Shown here: piece after piece, positions 9,150-17,293 of the stretch | How positions within the stretch are numbered: the first letter of the stretch is position 1 | Layout of the letters: each line of letters opens with the position of its first letter | Assembly (NCBI RefSeq): GCF_001429725.1 | Contig: NZ_LMHV01000012.1 | Span: 124,875 to 188,874, forward strand | Reading direction: 5' to 3' | From: Rhizobium sp. Root708 | GTDB lineage: Bacteria > Pseudomonadota > Alphaproteobacteria > Rhizobiales > Rhizobiaceae | DNA length: 64,000 bases | Program-made: the position numbers and the translations under genes | The notes under the pieces: generated by a model | Seen by the model: only the letters and a program-made list of their open reading frames with translations | What the model was told of the DNA's origin: nothing | Databases searched by the model: none

Positions 9150-9174
9150 GGGCCGCTCCGTTGCGAAGCGGCCC
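9150..9174 (-). other. Intergenic hairpin between first imelysin gene and di-heme gene
   Basis: A perfect 8-base inverted repeat, GGGCCGCT at 9150-9157 and AGCGGCCC at 9167-9174, lies about 10 bases after the first imelysin stop. The T-run belongs to the plus strand, so on the operon's strand there is no U tail. It is more likely an mRNA-stabilising or partially attenuating structure than a terminator. Confidence 0.5.
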
Positions 9175-9184
9175 TCCTTTTTTC

Positions 9185-10465
9185 TTATTTGAAGACGGCG
9201 CTAGGATTATCCAAGCTGTCCGAACCTTCAAGCTTGACCGTGCCGAGATCGAGTGCGGCAATAACGCGCTGGATCGACTTCGTCTGGTCGACGAGGCCAT
9301 CGATGGCAGCCTGAACGACGGCGTTGCCCTTCTTGTTGCCCTCGGCGATCATCTGATCGTACTTCTCGACGTTCTGGCCGCGCTTGGCCATGATCGCCAT
9401 CGCCTTGAGCGTCGCGTCGAGCTTGCCCTGCGTTTCCTTGTCGAGCTTCTTGTCCTTGGCAGCGACGAGATCGTGCAGCGACGGACCCTTCATCTTCGTG
9501 CCGTCGACGCGGGTGTAGTTGCCCGTATAGGCGGCCGCGATGCCGACTGCATCGTTGAGATGCGAGTTGTAGGTGTTGTCCGAGAAGCAATCGTGCTCTT
9601 CTTCCGGATCGTGGAGGATGAGACCGAGCTTCATGCGCTCGCCTGCCAGTTCGCCGTAGGAGAGCGAGCCCATGCCGGTCAGGATGGCGACGAGGCCAGC
9701 CTTGGGATCGGCTTCGACGTGCTTGGCGGCTTCACCTTCCGGTGCCCAGTTGTCGGTCATCTCCTGCAGGTCGGAAACCAGCAGGGTCGATGCGGACTTC
9801 AGGTACTCGGCGCGGCGATCGCAATTGCCGTGCGTGCAATTCTTGAGGTCGTAGTCGGTTGCCGGGCGGTTGCCGGCGCCAGGTCCGGTGCCGTTCAGGT
9901 CCTGGCCCCAGAGCAGGAATTCGATGGCATGATAGCCGGTCGCGACGTTGGCTTCCACGCCGCCGGCTTCCGCCAGCGTGCCAGACAGGAATTCAGGCGT
10001 CAGCTTCGATGCGTCGACATCCTTGCCGTTGATCTTGATCGTCTTGTTGGCGATGACGTTCGCGACGTAGAGCGAGTTTTCGTCGCTTTCGGTGCCATAG
10101 GAGGCGTCGACGTAGTCGATCAGGCCTTCATCGAGCGGCCAGGCGTTCACCTTGCCTTCCCAATCATCGACGATCGGGTTGCCAAAGCGGTAAACTTCGG
10201 TCTGCTGATACGGCACGCGGGCCTTGATCCAGGCGGCACGAGCAGCCTTCAGGGTGGTATCCGTCGGATCCTTCAGAAGCGCGTCGATGGCTGCGTCCAA
10301 TGCCTTGGCAGTGGTGAGCGAGTCTTCGTACTTCGCATGTCCGACTTCGACATAGTGCTTGACGACTGCAGCAGCATCGGTAGCCGCGTAGGCTGGGATG
10401 GCGGACAACGCGGTCGGGGCTACCGCAAGCGCCAGTGCTGCGCAAAAATTCCTGTTGAGTTTCAT
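9185..10465 (-). CDS. Imelysin-family iron-regulated protein, IrpA-like
   Basis: 426 residues from ATG 10465, preceded by AGGAGAGG. Residues 1-27 form a Sec signal peptide ending IPAYA. The imelysin signature GYHAIEFLLWG (177-187) carries an intact GxHxxE motif (His179, Glu182), proposed as a metal site. A conserved FGNPIVDDWEGKVNAWPLDEGLIDYV stretch marks the IrpA-like subgroup. It is the first gene of a four-gene exported operon, with an ICE-like box about 85-100 bases upstream. A role in periplasmic iron acquisition is inferred from the family. Confidence 0.92.
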   Translation of the reverse strand: MKLNRNFCAALALAVAPTALSAIPAYAATDAAAVVKHYVEVGHAKYEDSLTTAKALDAAIDALLKDPTDTTLKAARAAWIKARVPYQQTEVYRFGNPIVDDWEGKVNAWPLDEGLIDYVDASYGTESDENSLYVANVIANKTIKINGKDVDASKLTPEFLSGTLAEAGGVEANVATGYHAIEFLLWGQDLNGTGPGAGNRPATDYDLKNCTHGNCDRRAEYLKSASTLLVSDLQEMTDNWAPEGEAAKHVEADPKAGLVAILTGMGSLSYGELAGERMKLGLILHDPEEEHDCFSDNTYNSHLNDAVGIAAAYTGNYTRVDGTKMKGPSLHDLVAAKDKKLDKETQGKLDATLKAMAIMAKRGQNVEKYDQMIAEGNKKGNAVVQAAIDGLVDQTKSIQRVIAALDLGTVKLEGSDSLDNPSAVFK

Positions 10466-10548
10466 GGTCCTCTCCTGTGACGGATGTTCCGTCCGAACTC
10501 CGTCAAAAATCTCTTCGCGCAAAAGCAAACTGGTGTCAAACACTCTAG

Positions 10549-10565
10549 TTTGGAATTGTTTTAAG
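10549..10565 (-). promoter_or_regulatory. Irr/ICE-like box upstream of the imelysin operon
   Basis: On the operon strand the 17-mer reads CTTAAAA-CAA-TTCCAAA. Against the remembered rhizobial iron control element TTTAGAA-N3-TTCTAAA it matches 11 of 14 arm positions with correct spacing. It lies 84-100 bases before the imelysin start codon. The consensus is from memory and no matrix was run; the match to a family with iron-related members is what makes it credible. Confidence 0.45.
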
Positions 10566-10606
10566 AACGAAATCGCGCCGAAAACCGGCAAGTTTGAAAT
10601 TCATTT

Positions 10607-10625
10607 GCCCGGCAAGCGGCCGGGC
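10607..10625 (-). terminator. Weak hairpin downstream of rsmB
   Basis: GCCCGG at 10607-10612 pairs with CCGGGC at 10620-10625 around a 7-base loop, about 75 bases past the rsmB stop. On the minus strand it is followed by AAATGAATTTC and not a proper U tract, so termination is only possible. Confidence 0.25.
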
Positions 10626-10697
10626 TTCCGCCCTTGAGGCGAACCGGTTGTCCGACCGCGTGCGAAAGCAATGCGGAAAATGCTTGAAGCGTCGAAA

Positions 10698-11987
10698 TCA
10701 GGCTTTGCGCTGCATCCGGCAGAAGAAGAAGCCGTCCGTGTCTGTCGATGCCGGCGTCAGCGTGATCGTCTTGCCGTCGGCAGAGCGCGGACGCGGGCTG
10801 TTCTTGCCAAACAGGCCGTCCCAGGCGGGCAATGCGCTGGCGATCTCGAACTCGGGATTGGCGGACACGAAGGCACGCACCTGATCGTCGTTTTCCTGCG
10901 GCAGGACAGAGCATGTCACATAGATCAACTCGCCGCCGGGACGGACGAAGGCGCTCGCCTGCTTCAAGGCGTCCTGTTGCTGGGCCGTGCGCTCGTCGAG
11001 GTTCTTGGCCGTCAGCCGCCATTTCGTATCCGGGCGACGTCGCCAGGTTCCGGTGCCGGTGCAGGGCGCATCGACGAGCACCTTGTCGCAGCGTTCGCTG
11101 AGGCTTTGAAGAGCCTTTGCATTGTCGTGCACCTGCACGTTCCGGGTCCCGGCGCGCTTCAGCCGTTCGATGATCGGCGCCAGGCGCTTGCGATCGGCGT
11201 CGAAGGCATGGACCTGACCCTTGTTGTGCATGGACGCCGACATCGCCAGCGTCTTGCCGCCGCCGCCGGCGCAATAGTCTAGCACCTGCTCGCCCTCTTG
11301 CGGCAGCACTAGGTCGGCCACGATCTGCGACCCTTCGTCCTGTACTTCGAACCAGCCTTTTTGGAACGAAAGCTCCGCCGTCACGTTGGGGAGACGGGAA
11401 GCGCCTTCGCCGGCAGGTATCCGGATGCCATAACGCGCGATTTTTGCTTCCTGTGCGCCGGAGCGCTCAAGTGCCTTGAGAGCCTTGTCGCGGCTGGCCT
11501 TTAGAATGTTGGCACGAAGGTCGAGCGTCGGGCGTTCTGCCAGCGCCTGGGCTTCGGCCAGCCAGTTCTCGGCAAAACCGAGTTCCAGGGATGGCTGGAC
11601 CCATTCGGGTATGTCGCCCTGTATGTAGGAAGGAGCGTCGATGAGATTTCGGGTGCGGAAGGATGCGATCGCATCGTCGGACAGAGGCGGTGGCGCGAAC
11701 TTGTCGTCGGTAAGTTCCGCCGCGAGGCTGTCAGGAGTGAAGCCCCACTGGCGGAAGAGGACGGCATAGGCGATCGCGGCAGGGCTGTCGTCGTCCATGA
11801 GCCAGGCGTGGGAGAGCCGCATGCGGAGAGCGTCGTAGACGATGTTTCCGATAGCGGCCCGGTCTCCCGAGCCGGCGAAGCGATGGGCCAGGCCCCAATC
11901 CTTCAGGGCATCGGCCACGGGGCGCCTGCGGGTTTCGATGTCCGCAAGAACAGAAATTGCGCCTTCCAGCCGTCCGCCCAATCGCAC
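10698..11987 (-). CDS. rsmB: RsmB/NOL1-type rRNA (cytosine-5-)-methyltransferase
   Basis: 429 residues from GTG 11987, chosen because AAGGAG lies nine bases upstream and the family begins (M/V)RLGGRL. A longer frame to 12035 has weak signals. The N-terminal NusB-like region is followed by the Rossmann methyltransferase domain: SAM-binding DYCAGGGGKTLA, then DAPCTGTGTWRRRPDTKW and YVTCSVLPQEND containing the two cysteines used by RNA m5C methyltransferases. It probably methylates 16S rRNA C967. Its neighbours are unrelated. Confidence 0.92.
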   Translation of the reverse strand: MRLGGRLEGAISVLADIETRRRPVADALKDWGLAHRFAGSGDRAAIGNIVYDALRMRLSHAWLMDDDSPAAIAYAVLFRQWGFTPDSLAAELTDDKFAPPPLSDDAIASFRTRNLIDAPSYIQGDIPEWVQPSLELGFAENWLAEAQALAERPTLDLRANILKASRDKALKALERSGAQEAKIARYGIRIPAGEGASRLPNVTAELSFQKGWFEVQDEGSQIVADLVLPQEGEQVLDYCAGGGGKTLAMSASMHNKGQVHAFDADRKRLAPIIERLKRAGTRNVQVHDNAKALQSLSERCDKVLVDAPCTGTGTWRRRPDTKWRLTAKNLDERTAQQQDALKQASAFVRPGGELIYVTCSVLPQENDDQVRAFVSANPEFEIASALPAWDGLFGKNSPRPRSADGKTITLTPASTDTDGFFFCRMQRKA

Positions 11988-12134
11988 TTTGCACCGCTCC
12001 TTGCCGTTAAGTCGAAACATCGGGCTTGTGAACAATCCGCAGGAAGCGCGACAGACGCAGCGGATAGCTCACAAGTCTCAATCGCGTGGTATCCGCGATT
12101 GCGGGCAAGAGCAAGCGATGAACGCGGTGGTACC

Positions 12135-12497
12135 TTAGCCGATCACTTCGTAGCAGACTTTTGCCGTACCGCTGGAAACCATGCCGATGTTCTTCGCGGC
12201 AGCCCGCGAGAGATCGAGAACCCGGCCGCGAATGAAGGGACCACGGTCGTTGACGCGAACGACGACGCTGCGGCCGTTGTTGCGGTTGGTGACCTTGAGC
12301 TTGGTGCCGAATGCGAGCGAGCGATGGGCAGCAGTATTGATGGAGGGGTTCATGCGTTCCCCGGAAGCTGTTTTGGAGTGAAGTGCGTACCATGACGCGC
12401 CACCACAACCATTTGCAGCAAAACCTTCCATCGGAAGGATTGTAGAACAGGCTGCAAGAGTTGCTGCGGCGATAACGGAGCGGCAGATTTTCTTCAA
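12135..12497 (-). CDS. RlpA-like (double-psi beta-barrel) exported protein
   Basis: 120 residues from a TTG at 12497, with AGAGGG ten bases upstream; this puts a signal peptide ([17 protein letters not shown]...) right at the start. An ATG at 12581 gives 148 residues but lacks an SD and delays the signal. The mature part, [16 protein letters not shown]...[26 protein letters not shown], is the RlpA double-psi barrel with the conserved Asp in VRVNDRGPF. There is no SPOR domain. RlpA proteins cut naked glycan strands at the septum in some species. The annotated lipobox-like LAAC leaves open a lipoprotein. Confidence 0.87.
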   Translation of the reverse strand: MKKICRSVIAAATLAACSTILPMEGFAANGCGGASWYALHSKTASGERMNPSINTAAHRSLAFGTKLKVTNRNNGRSVVVRVNDRGPFIRGRVLDLSRAAAKNIGMVSSGTAKVCYEVIG

Positions 12498-12583
12498 AAC
12501 GGATTGTCCCTCTACTGTTGAACTTACGCCTTTGCGGGCGGCGGCGCTTAAATCCCCGGAAAAATGGCGAAAAAAGGCCATAT

Positions 12584-12613
12584 GTGATCACGCAATGTTA
12601 CATTGCGTAACAT
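12584..12613. promoter_or_regulatory. Nested palindromes upstream of the RlpA-like gene
   Basis: Three perfect symmetries are packed into 30 bases: GTGATCAC (12584-12591), GCAATGT-t-ACATTGC (12592-12606) and ATGTTAC-attgc-GTAACAT (12595-12613). The last two overlap and share an arm. This looks like one or more dimeric regulator sites. The protein is not identifiable. Confidence 0.45.
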
Positions 12614-12803
12614 TTGTGATTACTCGACAAATGATTCGCGACGGCCGCAAAGGGCTGTTCGTGGAAAAAGGATAATGAAATCAAGTAAAATTAGAACTTT
12701 TTTTGCAAGGATGACTCCTTGCAACTGGCGATCACAAAATCACGGAAAATAATTTTGCGTGAGCGCCATAATCTTTGCCTCATTTGCGCAAATTCAAAGG
12801 CCG

Positions 12804-12811
12804 TTAACCAT
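12804..12811. promoter_or_regulatory. CtrA-like half-site
   Basis: TTAACCAT matches the common half of alphaproteobacterial CtrA sites (TTAA-N7-TTAA, frequently TTAACCAT). Only one half is present. A cell-cycle link would suit a septal wall enzyme, but an 8-mer alone is weak evidence. Confidence 0.25.
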
Positions 12812-12903
12812 AAATCGGAGCTAATCTTGGCTGTACAGCTAGGTTAAGTAGGAATTTCCTACCCTTTTCAATCTCTACCAAAGGCGTAACCTTGGCGCGA
12901 TTT

Positions 12904-13779
12904 TCACGCGCCGCGCCACAGGTCTCCATGCAACAACTGCGCGAGTGAAGCAGGATAGTTGGGGAAAGCGAAGTTGAATCCGGCGGCCTTCAGCTTCTCG
13001 TTCGAGACTCGCTTGTTCTCGCCGTAGAACGACCGCGCCATGGGGGTCAGCTCCGCCGTCTCGAAGGGCTGCTCCGGTGGCGGCTCAACGCCCATCAGCC
13101 GGGCAGCCTCGACGATCACGTCCTGCGGCGGACCGGGCAGATCGTCGGTCACATTATAGATGCCGCCAAGTTTGCCGTCGGCGAGGAACCGCGTCGACGC
13201 TCCGATGTCCTCGACGCGGATGCGGTTGAAGACCTGATCCTTCTTGATCAGGCGCCGTGCCGTTCCCCGTGCGAGATTGCAGAAGGCGTTGCGTCCGGGC
13301 CCATAGATGCCCGAGAGCCGCAGCACGGCGGCGGGAATGCCGAGATCTTCTCCGAGCGCCAGCCATGCCTGTTCCGCCTCCAACCGTTCCCTAGAGCGGC
13401 CGGACACCGGAATGCACGGCGTGTCCTCGTTGACCCAGTTGCCCTTGTGATCGCCGTAGACGCCGACGGTGGAGAGGTAACCGATCCACTCAAGTTGCGG
13501 GATCAGCGTTCTTACTCGGTCGGCGGTGAGACGGATGACCGGATCGCCGGCCTCGCGCGGCGCGATCGACTGCACGACATGCGTGGCCGATTCCATCGCC
13601 GCCAGCAGTTCGCCGCTCAGCGTCTCGCCATCGAAGAGCAGCGCATCGATACCCTTGGCGCGCAAGGCATCGACCTTCTCGCTGGAGCGGGTTGTCCCGA
13701 GAACGCGAAAACCGTCGGCCTGAAAGGCCTGCGCGATCGCCGTGCCGGAATATCCGCAGCCAAAAATAACAACCTGCAT
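12904..13779 (-). CDS. NAD-dependent epimerase/dehydratase family (SDR-type) protein
   Basis: 291 residues from ATG 13779, whose codon overlaps the queG stop (TGATG). The N-terminus [19 protein letters not shown] is a Rossmann nucleotide-binding loop. YLSTVGVYGDHKGNWVNE supplies the Ser/Tyr region of extended SDRs, although the YxxxK is altered here. LRLSGIYGPGRNA is the typical extended-SDR strand. A longer reading through 14757 is a frame accident with queG. It sits last in a GST-queG-epimerase operon. The substrate is unknown. Confidence 0.85.
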   Translation of the reverse strand: MQVVIFGCGYSGTAIAQAFQADGFRVLGTTRSSEKVDALRAKGIDALLFDGETLSGELLAAMESATHVVQSIAPREAGDPVIRLTADRVRTLIPQLEWIGYLSTVGVYGDHKGNWVNEDTPCIPVSGRSRERLEAEQAWLALGEDLGIPAAVLRLSGIYGPGRNAFCNLARGTARRLIKKDQVFNRIRVEDIGASTRFLADGKLGGIYNVTDDLPGPPQDVIVEAARLMGVEPPPEQPFETAELTPMARSFYGENKRVSNEKLKAAGFNFAFPNYPASLAQLLHGDLWRGA

Positions 13780-14939
13780 CACGCCGCTCCCGCCATGTCC
13801 CATTCCCTGAGCACGTCGCTGTCCGACTCGCTCGCGGAACGTTGTGCCGCAAAGATCGCGAATTCGCCAGCCGTCATCAATCGCGACAAGGCCCAGACCG
13901 CCATTGCCCGCACGACGGGCGAGGCATCGGATGCGAGCAGGCGACAGGGCGGGATCAGCTGCGCATCGCCGGAGTTGCCGGCCGCAATCAGCACGTTTCT
14001 GACGAAGCGATCCCGCCCGATGCGTTTGACGGGGGAACCGCTGAAGAGCGCACGAAAGGCCGGATCGTCCAGCGTAAGAAGATGGGCGATCGATGGTTCC
14101 TTGAGGTCTTCGCGTGCCCTGAGCTTCATCTCGGATGCCTCGCGGGCAAACTTGTTCCACGGGCAGGCGGCAAGACAGTCGTCGCAGCCGTAGATGCGGT
14201 TTCCGATCAGCGGCCGGAGTGCCGGGTCTATCGGTCCTTTGTGTTCGATCGTCAGATAGGAAATGCAGCGGCGCGCGTCGATCTGATAAGGAGCCGGAAA
14301 GGCGTCGGTCGGACAGGCGTCGAGACAGGCGCGGCAGGAACCGCAGTGATCCTTCTCCGGCGCGTCGATCGCAAGCTCCGCGGTCGTGAACATCGATCCG
14401 AGGAAGAGCCAGGAGCCATGTTCGCGGCTGACGAGATTGGTGTGCTTGCCTTGCCAGCCGAGCCCCGCCGCGGCCGCCAGGGGCTTTTCCATGACAGGCG
14501 CGGTATCGACGAAGACCTTGACGTCGGCGCCCGCGCGCGCGGCAAAGCGCGTCGCGATCTCCTTCAGCCGGCCCTTGATGACGTCGTGATAGTCGCGATT
14601 GCGGGCATAGACTGATATCGCTGCCTTGTCCGGCTTTTCCAGAATACCGCGAGGATCCTCGTCCGGTGCATAGTTGAGACCGAAGACGACGACGGATTTG
14701 ACGTCGCTCCAGAGCGTGCGGGGATCGCCGCGCCGGTCGCGGGTCTCGGCCATCCACTCCATTGTGCCGTGGCGGCCTTCATCGAGAAACGTGCCGAGAC
14801 GGTCCCTGGCCTCGGGAATGGAATCCGGGCGCGTGATCCTGCAGAGGTCGAAACCCTGAGCTTCGGCCTCGCCCCGCACGAATGCGGTCAGCGTGGCGAG
14901 ACGTTTCTGTTCCTTCGCCTCTGCAGTTCGTTCGGGCAC
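13779..14939 (-). CDS. queG: Epoxyqueuosine reductase
   Basis: 386 residues from GTG 14939 with GGAGGG six bases upstream. It reduces epoxyqueuosine to queuosine in tRNA using cobalamin and two 4Fe-4S clusters. The ferredoxin-like motifs are visible as [16 protein letters not shown] and [14 protein letters not shown]. The N-terminal cobalamin-binding part contains [14 protein letters not shown] and [23 protein letters not shown], both typical. The C-terminal HEAT-like repeats ([24 protein letters not shown]) contact tRNA. It lies between GST and epimerase genes on the same strand. Confidence 0.96.
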   Translation of the reverse strand: MPERTAEAKEQKRLATLTAFVRGEAEAQGFDLCRITRPDSIPEARDRLGTFLDEGRHGTMEWMAETRDRRGDPRTLWSDVKSVVVFGLNYAPDEDPRGILEKPDKAAISVYARNRDYHDVIKGRLKEIATRFAARAGADVKVFVDTAPVMEKPLAAAAGLGWQGKHTNLVSREHGSWLFLGSMFTTAELAIDAPEKDHCGSCRACLDACPTDAFPAPYQIDARRCISYLTIEHKGPIDPALRPLIGNRIYGCDDCLAACPWNKFAREASEMKLRAREDLKEPSIAHLLTLDDPAFRALFSGSPVKRIGRDRFVRNVLIAAGNSGDAQLIPPCRLLASDASPVVRAMAVWALSRLMTAGEFAIFAAQRSASESDSDVLREWDMAGAA

Positions 14940-14951
14940 GGTTGCCCTCCG

Positions 14952-15644
14952 TCAGAAGTCCAGATCTGCGTAGTGCGGGACCGGCGTAAGTCCGCGCACG
15001 CGCTCCGTCAGCAGCGGCCGGAAGGAGGGGCGCGACTTCATGCGCTGATACCACTCCTTGACCATCGGGGCTTCCGACCAGTCGATCTCTCCAAGGTAAT
15101 CGAGGATCGAGACCGACGAGGCGGCGGCGAGATCGGCGTAGCTCATCCGGTCGCCGGCGAGCCACTGGCGCGAGCCTGCAAGCCAGGTCAGATACTTCAT
15201 ATGCTGGCGGATGTTAGCGCGCGCCGTGCGCAGGATCTTCGAATCCGGAGCGCCACCGCCCTGGTCCGCCGTCATTTGCAGCTTGTAGACGCGTTCGCGC
15301 GCAAGCGGTCTCGTGACATCGGTTTCCATCTTCTGCATGAACCATTCGGCCAGGCGGCGGATTTCGGCGCGCTGGAAGGGGTCTTCCGCCAGCAGGCGCC
15401 GGTCGCGCTTGAGCACGCCGTGGGTCTCGTCGAGATATTCCGAGATGACGGTCGCGCCACAGAGCGCGCGCATGCTGTCGTCGACATAGACGGGAAGCGT
15501 CCCGGCCGGGTTGAGCGCCAGGAAGTCGCGGCGCTTTTCCCAGGTCTGTTCCTCGATGAGATCTGCCTGATACCCGTATTCGGTCAGGATCAGCCGAACG
15601 AAGCGTGACGCGGATGACATGGGGTGATGGTAGAGCGTGGGCAT
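14952..15644 (-). CDS. Glutathione S-transferase family protein
   Basis: 230 residues. The thioredoxin-like N-terminal domain starts MPTLYHHPMSSASRFVRLILTEYG, where the Ser after the Met is placed to activate glutathione, and contains the cis-Pro in GTLPVYVDD. The helical C-terminal domain includes LAGDRMSYADLAAASSVSILDYLG, the N-capping box of GSTs. The natural electrophile or partner is unknown. It is followed by queG with a 12-base gap and is probably cotranscribed. Confidence 0.9.
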   Translation of the reverse strand: MPTLYHHPMSSASRFVRLILTEYGYQADLIEEQTWEKRRDFLALNPAGTLPVYVDDSMRALCGATVISEYLDETHGVLKRDRRLLAEDPFQRAEIRRLAEWFMQKMETDVTRPLARERVYKLQMTADQGGGAPDSKILRTARANIRQHMKYLTWLAGSRQWLAGDRMSYADLAAASSVSILDYLGEIDWSEAPMVKEWYQRMKSRPSFRPLLTERVRGLTPVPHYADLDF

Positions 15645-15909
15645 CGAGACTCGAATTTTTTGAGGGGTGTAGCACGTTGCAGGAGCGCGATGATTATAGC
15701 GCCCTAGTCATGACTCATTCGTTGAAGCTATAGGAGTTTGGCCCCTCCAATACAAGCGAGTCGGGCTGCTCAACGCTTGGCAAAGGAAGCAGACGTGGCT
15801 GAAAATCCCCCTGTGGCCGATCCTGGCCGTCGCCACGCCTTTGTCGCATGAAGAAGATCGCGCCTCCCCACCGGCATAAGTCAGAGCGAACCGCTAACCG
15901 GAGACATTT
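15645..15909. other. Divergent intergenic region, GST / uppP
   Basis: 265 bases between two outward-facing genes, so both promoters must be here. Short hydrophobic frames occur around 15795-15880 but have no convincing start and SD pair, so no gene is called. ACCGGAGACATTT before 15910 supplies the uppP ribosome site. Confidence 0.5.
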
Positions 15910-16707
15910 ATGGAATACATAAACTCAATACTTCTGGGTGTTATCGAGGGCATTACCGAGTTTCTGCCGATCTCGAGCACCGGCCACCTGATCATTGCCG
16001 AACAATGGCTCGGTCACCGCTCGGACATGTTCAATATCGTGATCCAGGCCGGCGCGATCCTTGCCGTCACCATCATCTACTGGCGCCGCCTTGTTGACCT
16101 GCTGCTCGGCTGGAGGGATCCGAAGAACCGTGCCTATGCCGGCAAGCTGATCCTCGCCTTCCTGATCACTGCTGTTCTCGGCCTGATCGTCAAGAAGCTC
16201 GGCTTCGAGCTTCCCGAGACAGCAGCCCCGATCGCCTGGGCGCTCATCATCGGCGGTTTCTGGATGATCTTCGCGGAGTGGGCCGCCGCCCGCCGCCCGC
16301 CGCACAAGGAGATCACCTGGCTGGTTGCCATCCTTGTCGGTATCGCCCAGGTCGTTGCCGGTGTCTTCCCGGGAACCTCGCGCTCTGGCGCCACGATTTT
16401 CGTTGCCATGCTGGCGGGAACCGGCAATCGCGCCGCCGCCACGGAATTCGCGTTTCTCGTCGGCATTCCGACAATGTACGCGGCAAGCGCCTATGAACTG
16501 CTGAAGACCTTCAAGGATGGCGGCGCTGCGAACGAAGACTGGACGGGACTGGGGATCGCTTTCGTCGTCTCGACGATCGTTGCCTTCGTCGCGGTGAAAT
16601 GGCTGCTGTCCTATATCAGGAGCAACCGCTTCACGCTCTTTGCGATCTACCGCATCATTCTCGGCGTTGCGCTGCTCGGCATGGCGGCGGCAGGCATCAT
16701 CGCCTGA
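15910..16707 (+). CDS. uppP: Undecaprenyl-diphosphatase
   Basis: 265 residues with about eight membrane segments. It dephosphorylates undecaprenyl pyrophosphate to recycle the lipid carrier for peptidoglycan and O-antigen, and confers bacitracin tolerance. The two active-site motifs are intact: EGITEFLPISSTGHLI (about residues 12-27) and the PGTSRSGATI loop (about 157-166), whose Arg is catalytic. It is the only plus-strand gene in this part and is followed by two hairpins. Confidence 0.97.
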   Translation: MEYINSILLGVIEGITEFLPISSTGHLIIAEQWLGHRSDMFNIVIQAGAILAVTIIYWRRLVDLLLGWRDPKNRAYAGKLILAFLITAVLGLIVKKLGFELPETAAPIAWALIIGGFWMIFAEWAAARRPPHKEITWLVAILVGIAQVVAGVFPGTSRSGATIFVAMLAGTGNRAAATEFAFLVGIPTMYAASAYELLKTFKDGGAANEDWTGLGIAFVVSTIVAFVAVKWLLSYIRSNRFTLFAIYRIILGVALLGMAAAGIIA

Positions 16708-16811
16708 GTCCATCGGGCTCACGCATTCGCGCCTCAGGGCGCGAATGCAAAGCTATTGCCGGCGCATAACCCCGCTGTTTGGGAAATCATATATGGCAGT
16801 CTCGACTGCCC

Positions 16812-16827
16812 GGCATCGAGGGATGCC
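16812..16827 (+). other. Small hairpin downstream of uppP
   Basis: GGCAT at 16812-16816 pairs with ATGCC at 16823-16827 around a 6-base loop. It stands five bases before the stronger hairpin at 16832-16850, so the pair may act together as a 3' end structure. There is no U tract of its own. Confidence 0.3.
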
Positions 16828-16831
16828 TAAG

Positions 16832-16856
16832 GCCGGCTCAGGAAGCCGGCATTTTG
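16832..16856 (+). terminator. Terminator-like hairpin shared by uppP and the mini-protein gene
   Basis: GCCGGCT at 16832-16838 and AGCCGGC at 16844-16850 form a perfect 7-base stem with a CAGGA loop, followed on the plus strand by ATTTTGTT. It lies between the convergent uppP and the 50-residue mini-protein gene, so it could end transcripts from both directions. Confidence 0.6.
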
Positions 16857-17009
16857 TTATCGGCTGATGGAGCCGGTCTCGCAGGGATCCACGCCATAAG
16901 CCGGCGAGCATTCGCCCTTCACGGCCGCGACCGAGCCGGGCGCAATGAACGAACCTGCCAGAATAACCAGCGCCGCGCACGCGAACAGAAGCGCGATTGA
17001 CCTACCCAT
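16857..17009 (-). CDS. Small secreted protein of 50 residues, function unknown
   Basis: A 50-codon frame starts at ATG 17009, with AAAGG about ten bases upstream, and ends at TAA. Residues 1-29 look like a signal peptide: a positive MGRS start, then a long hydrophobic core LLFACAALVILAGSFIAPGSVAA. The remaining 21 residues contain two Cys (34 and 43) that could form a disulfide in the periplasm. It is flanked by a terminator-like hairpin. I do not recognise the family. Alternatively it is a single-helix membrane peptide. Confidence 0.55.
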   Translation of the reverse strand: MGRSIALLFACAALVILAGSFIAPGSVAAVKGECSPAYGVDPCETGSISR

Positions 17010-17293
17010 CGAGAAAAGCCTTTCAAGTCATTTGAGCACGCCGTGGCGAGGCGCCGAGTCCATCCACAACGCGCGGGGTGTGTAGTCAGAGGAATGACAA
17101 ATAGCAATAAACGTTCCTGCTAAATTTGGTGTTAATTCCGCTAATTTTCCCATGCGACTTTTATGCAACGTTCGGTCGGTCCAAAGTGTGGAAAACACCC
17201 CCGCCGACGGACTGTTTCCAAGGCTTCGGACAAACAAAAACGCCGCCTGCAGGTGTTGCCGGCGGCGTTTGATCAAGGCGAAGGATACGGGGC
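17010..17293. other. Intergenic region between the NDUFA9-like gene and the mini-protein gene
   Basis: Both flanking genes are on the minus strand. The right part contains the NDUFA9-like gene's terminator (17238-17270); the rest should carry the mini-protein promoter. It is AT-rich around 17090-17170. No further gene is seen. Confidence 0.5.
17230..17270 (-). terminator. Rho-independent terminator of the NDUFA9-like gene
   Basis: A perfect 10-base inverted repeat, AAACGCCGCC at 17238-17247 and GGCGGCGTTT at 17261-17270, lies 24 bases past the stop. On the minus strand the stem ends in a run of T (TTTTTGTTTG), as expected for an intrinsic terminator. Confidence 0.85.

Larger units (their letters stand above)
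12498..12903. other. AT-rich 406-base regulatory region upstream of the RlpA-like gene
   Basis: No convincing gene. The DNA is much richer in A and T than its surroundings and contains several palindromes (listed separately), a CtrA-like half-site TTAACCAT at 12804-12811, and a 7-1-7 palindrome at 12848-12862 (GTAGGAA/TTCCTAC). It probably holds the RlpA promoter and operators. A small RNA is possible but not shown. Confidence 0.55.

Noticed and set aside
12904..14757. A single 617-codon frame covering the epimerase and most of queG
   Set aside because: Its first half is out of frame with queG and reads as Arg-rich nonsense; two real genes with a TGATG junction explain it.
15790..15890. Short hydrophobic frame upstream of uppP
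   Set aside because: It lacks a usable start codon with an SD in frame; the competing GTG frame has only 18 codons.
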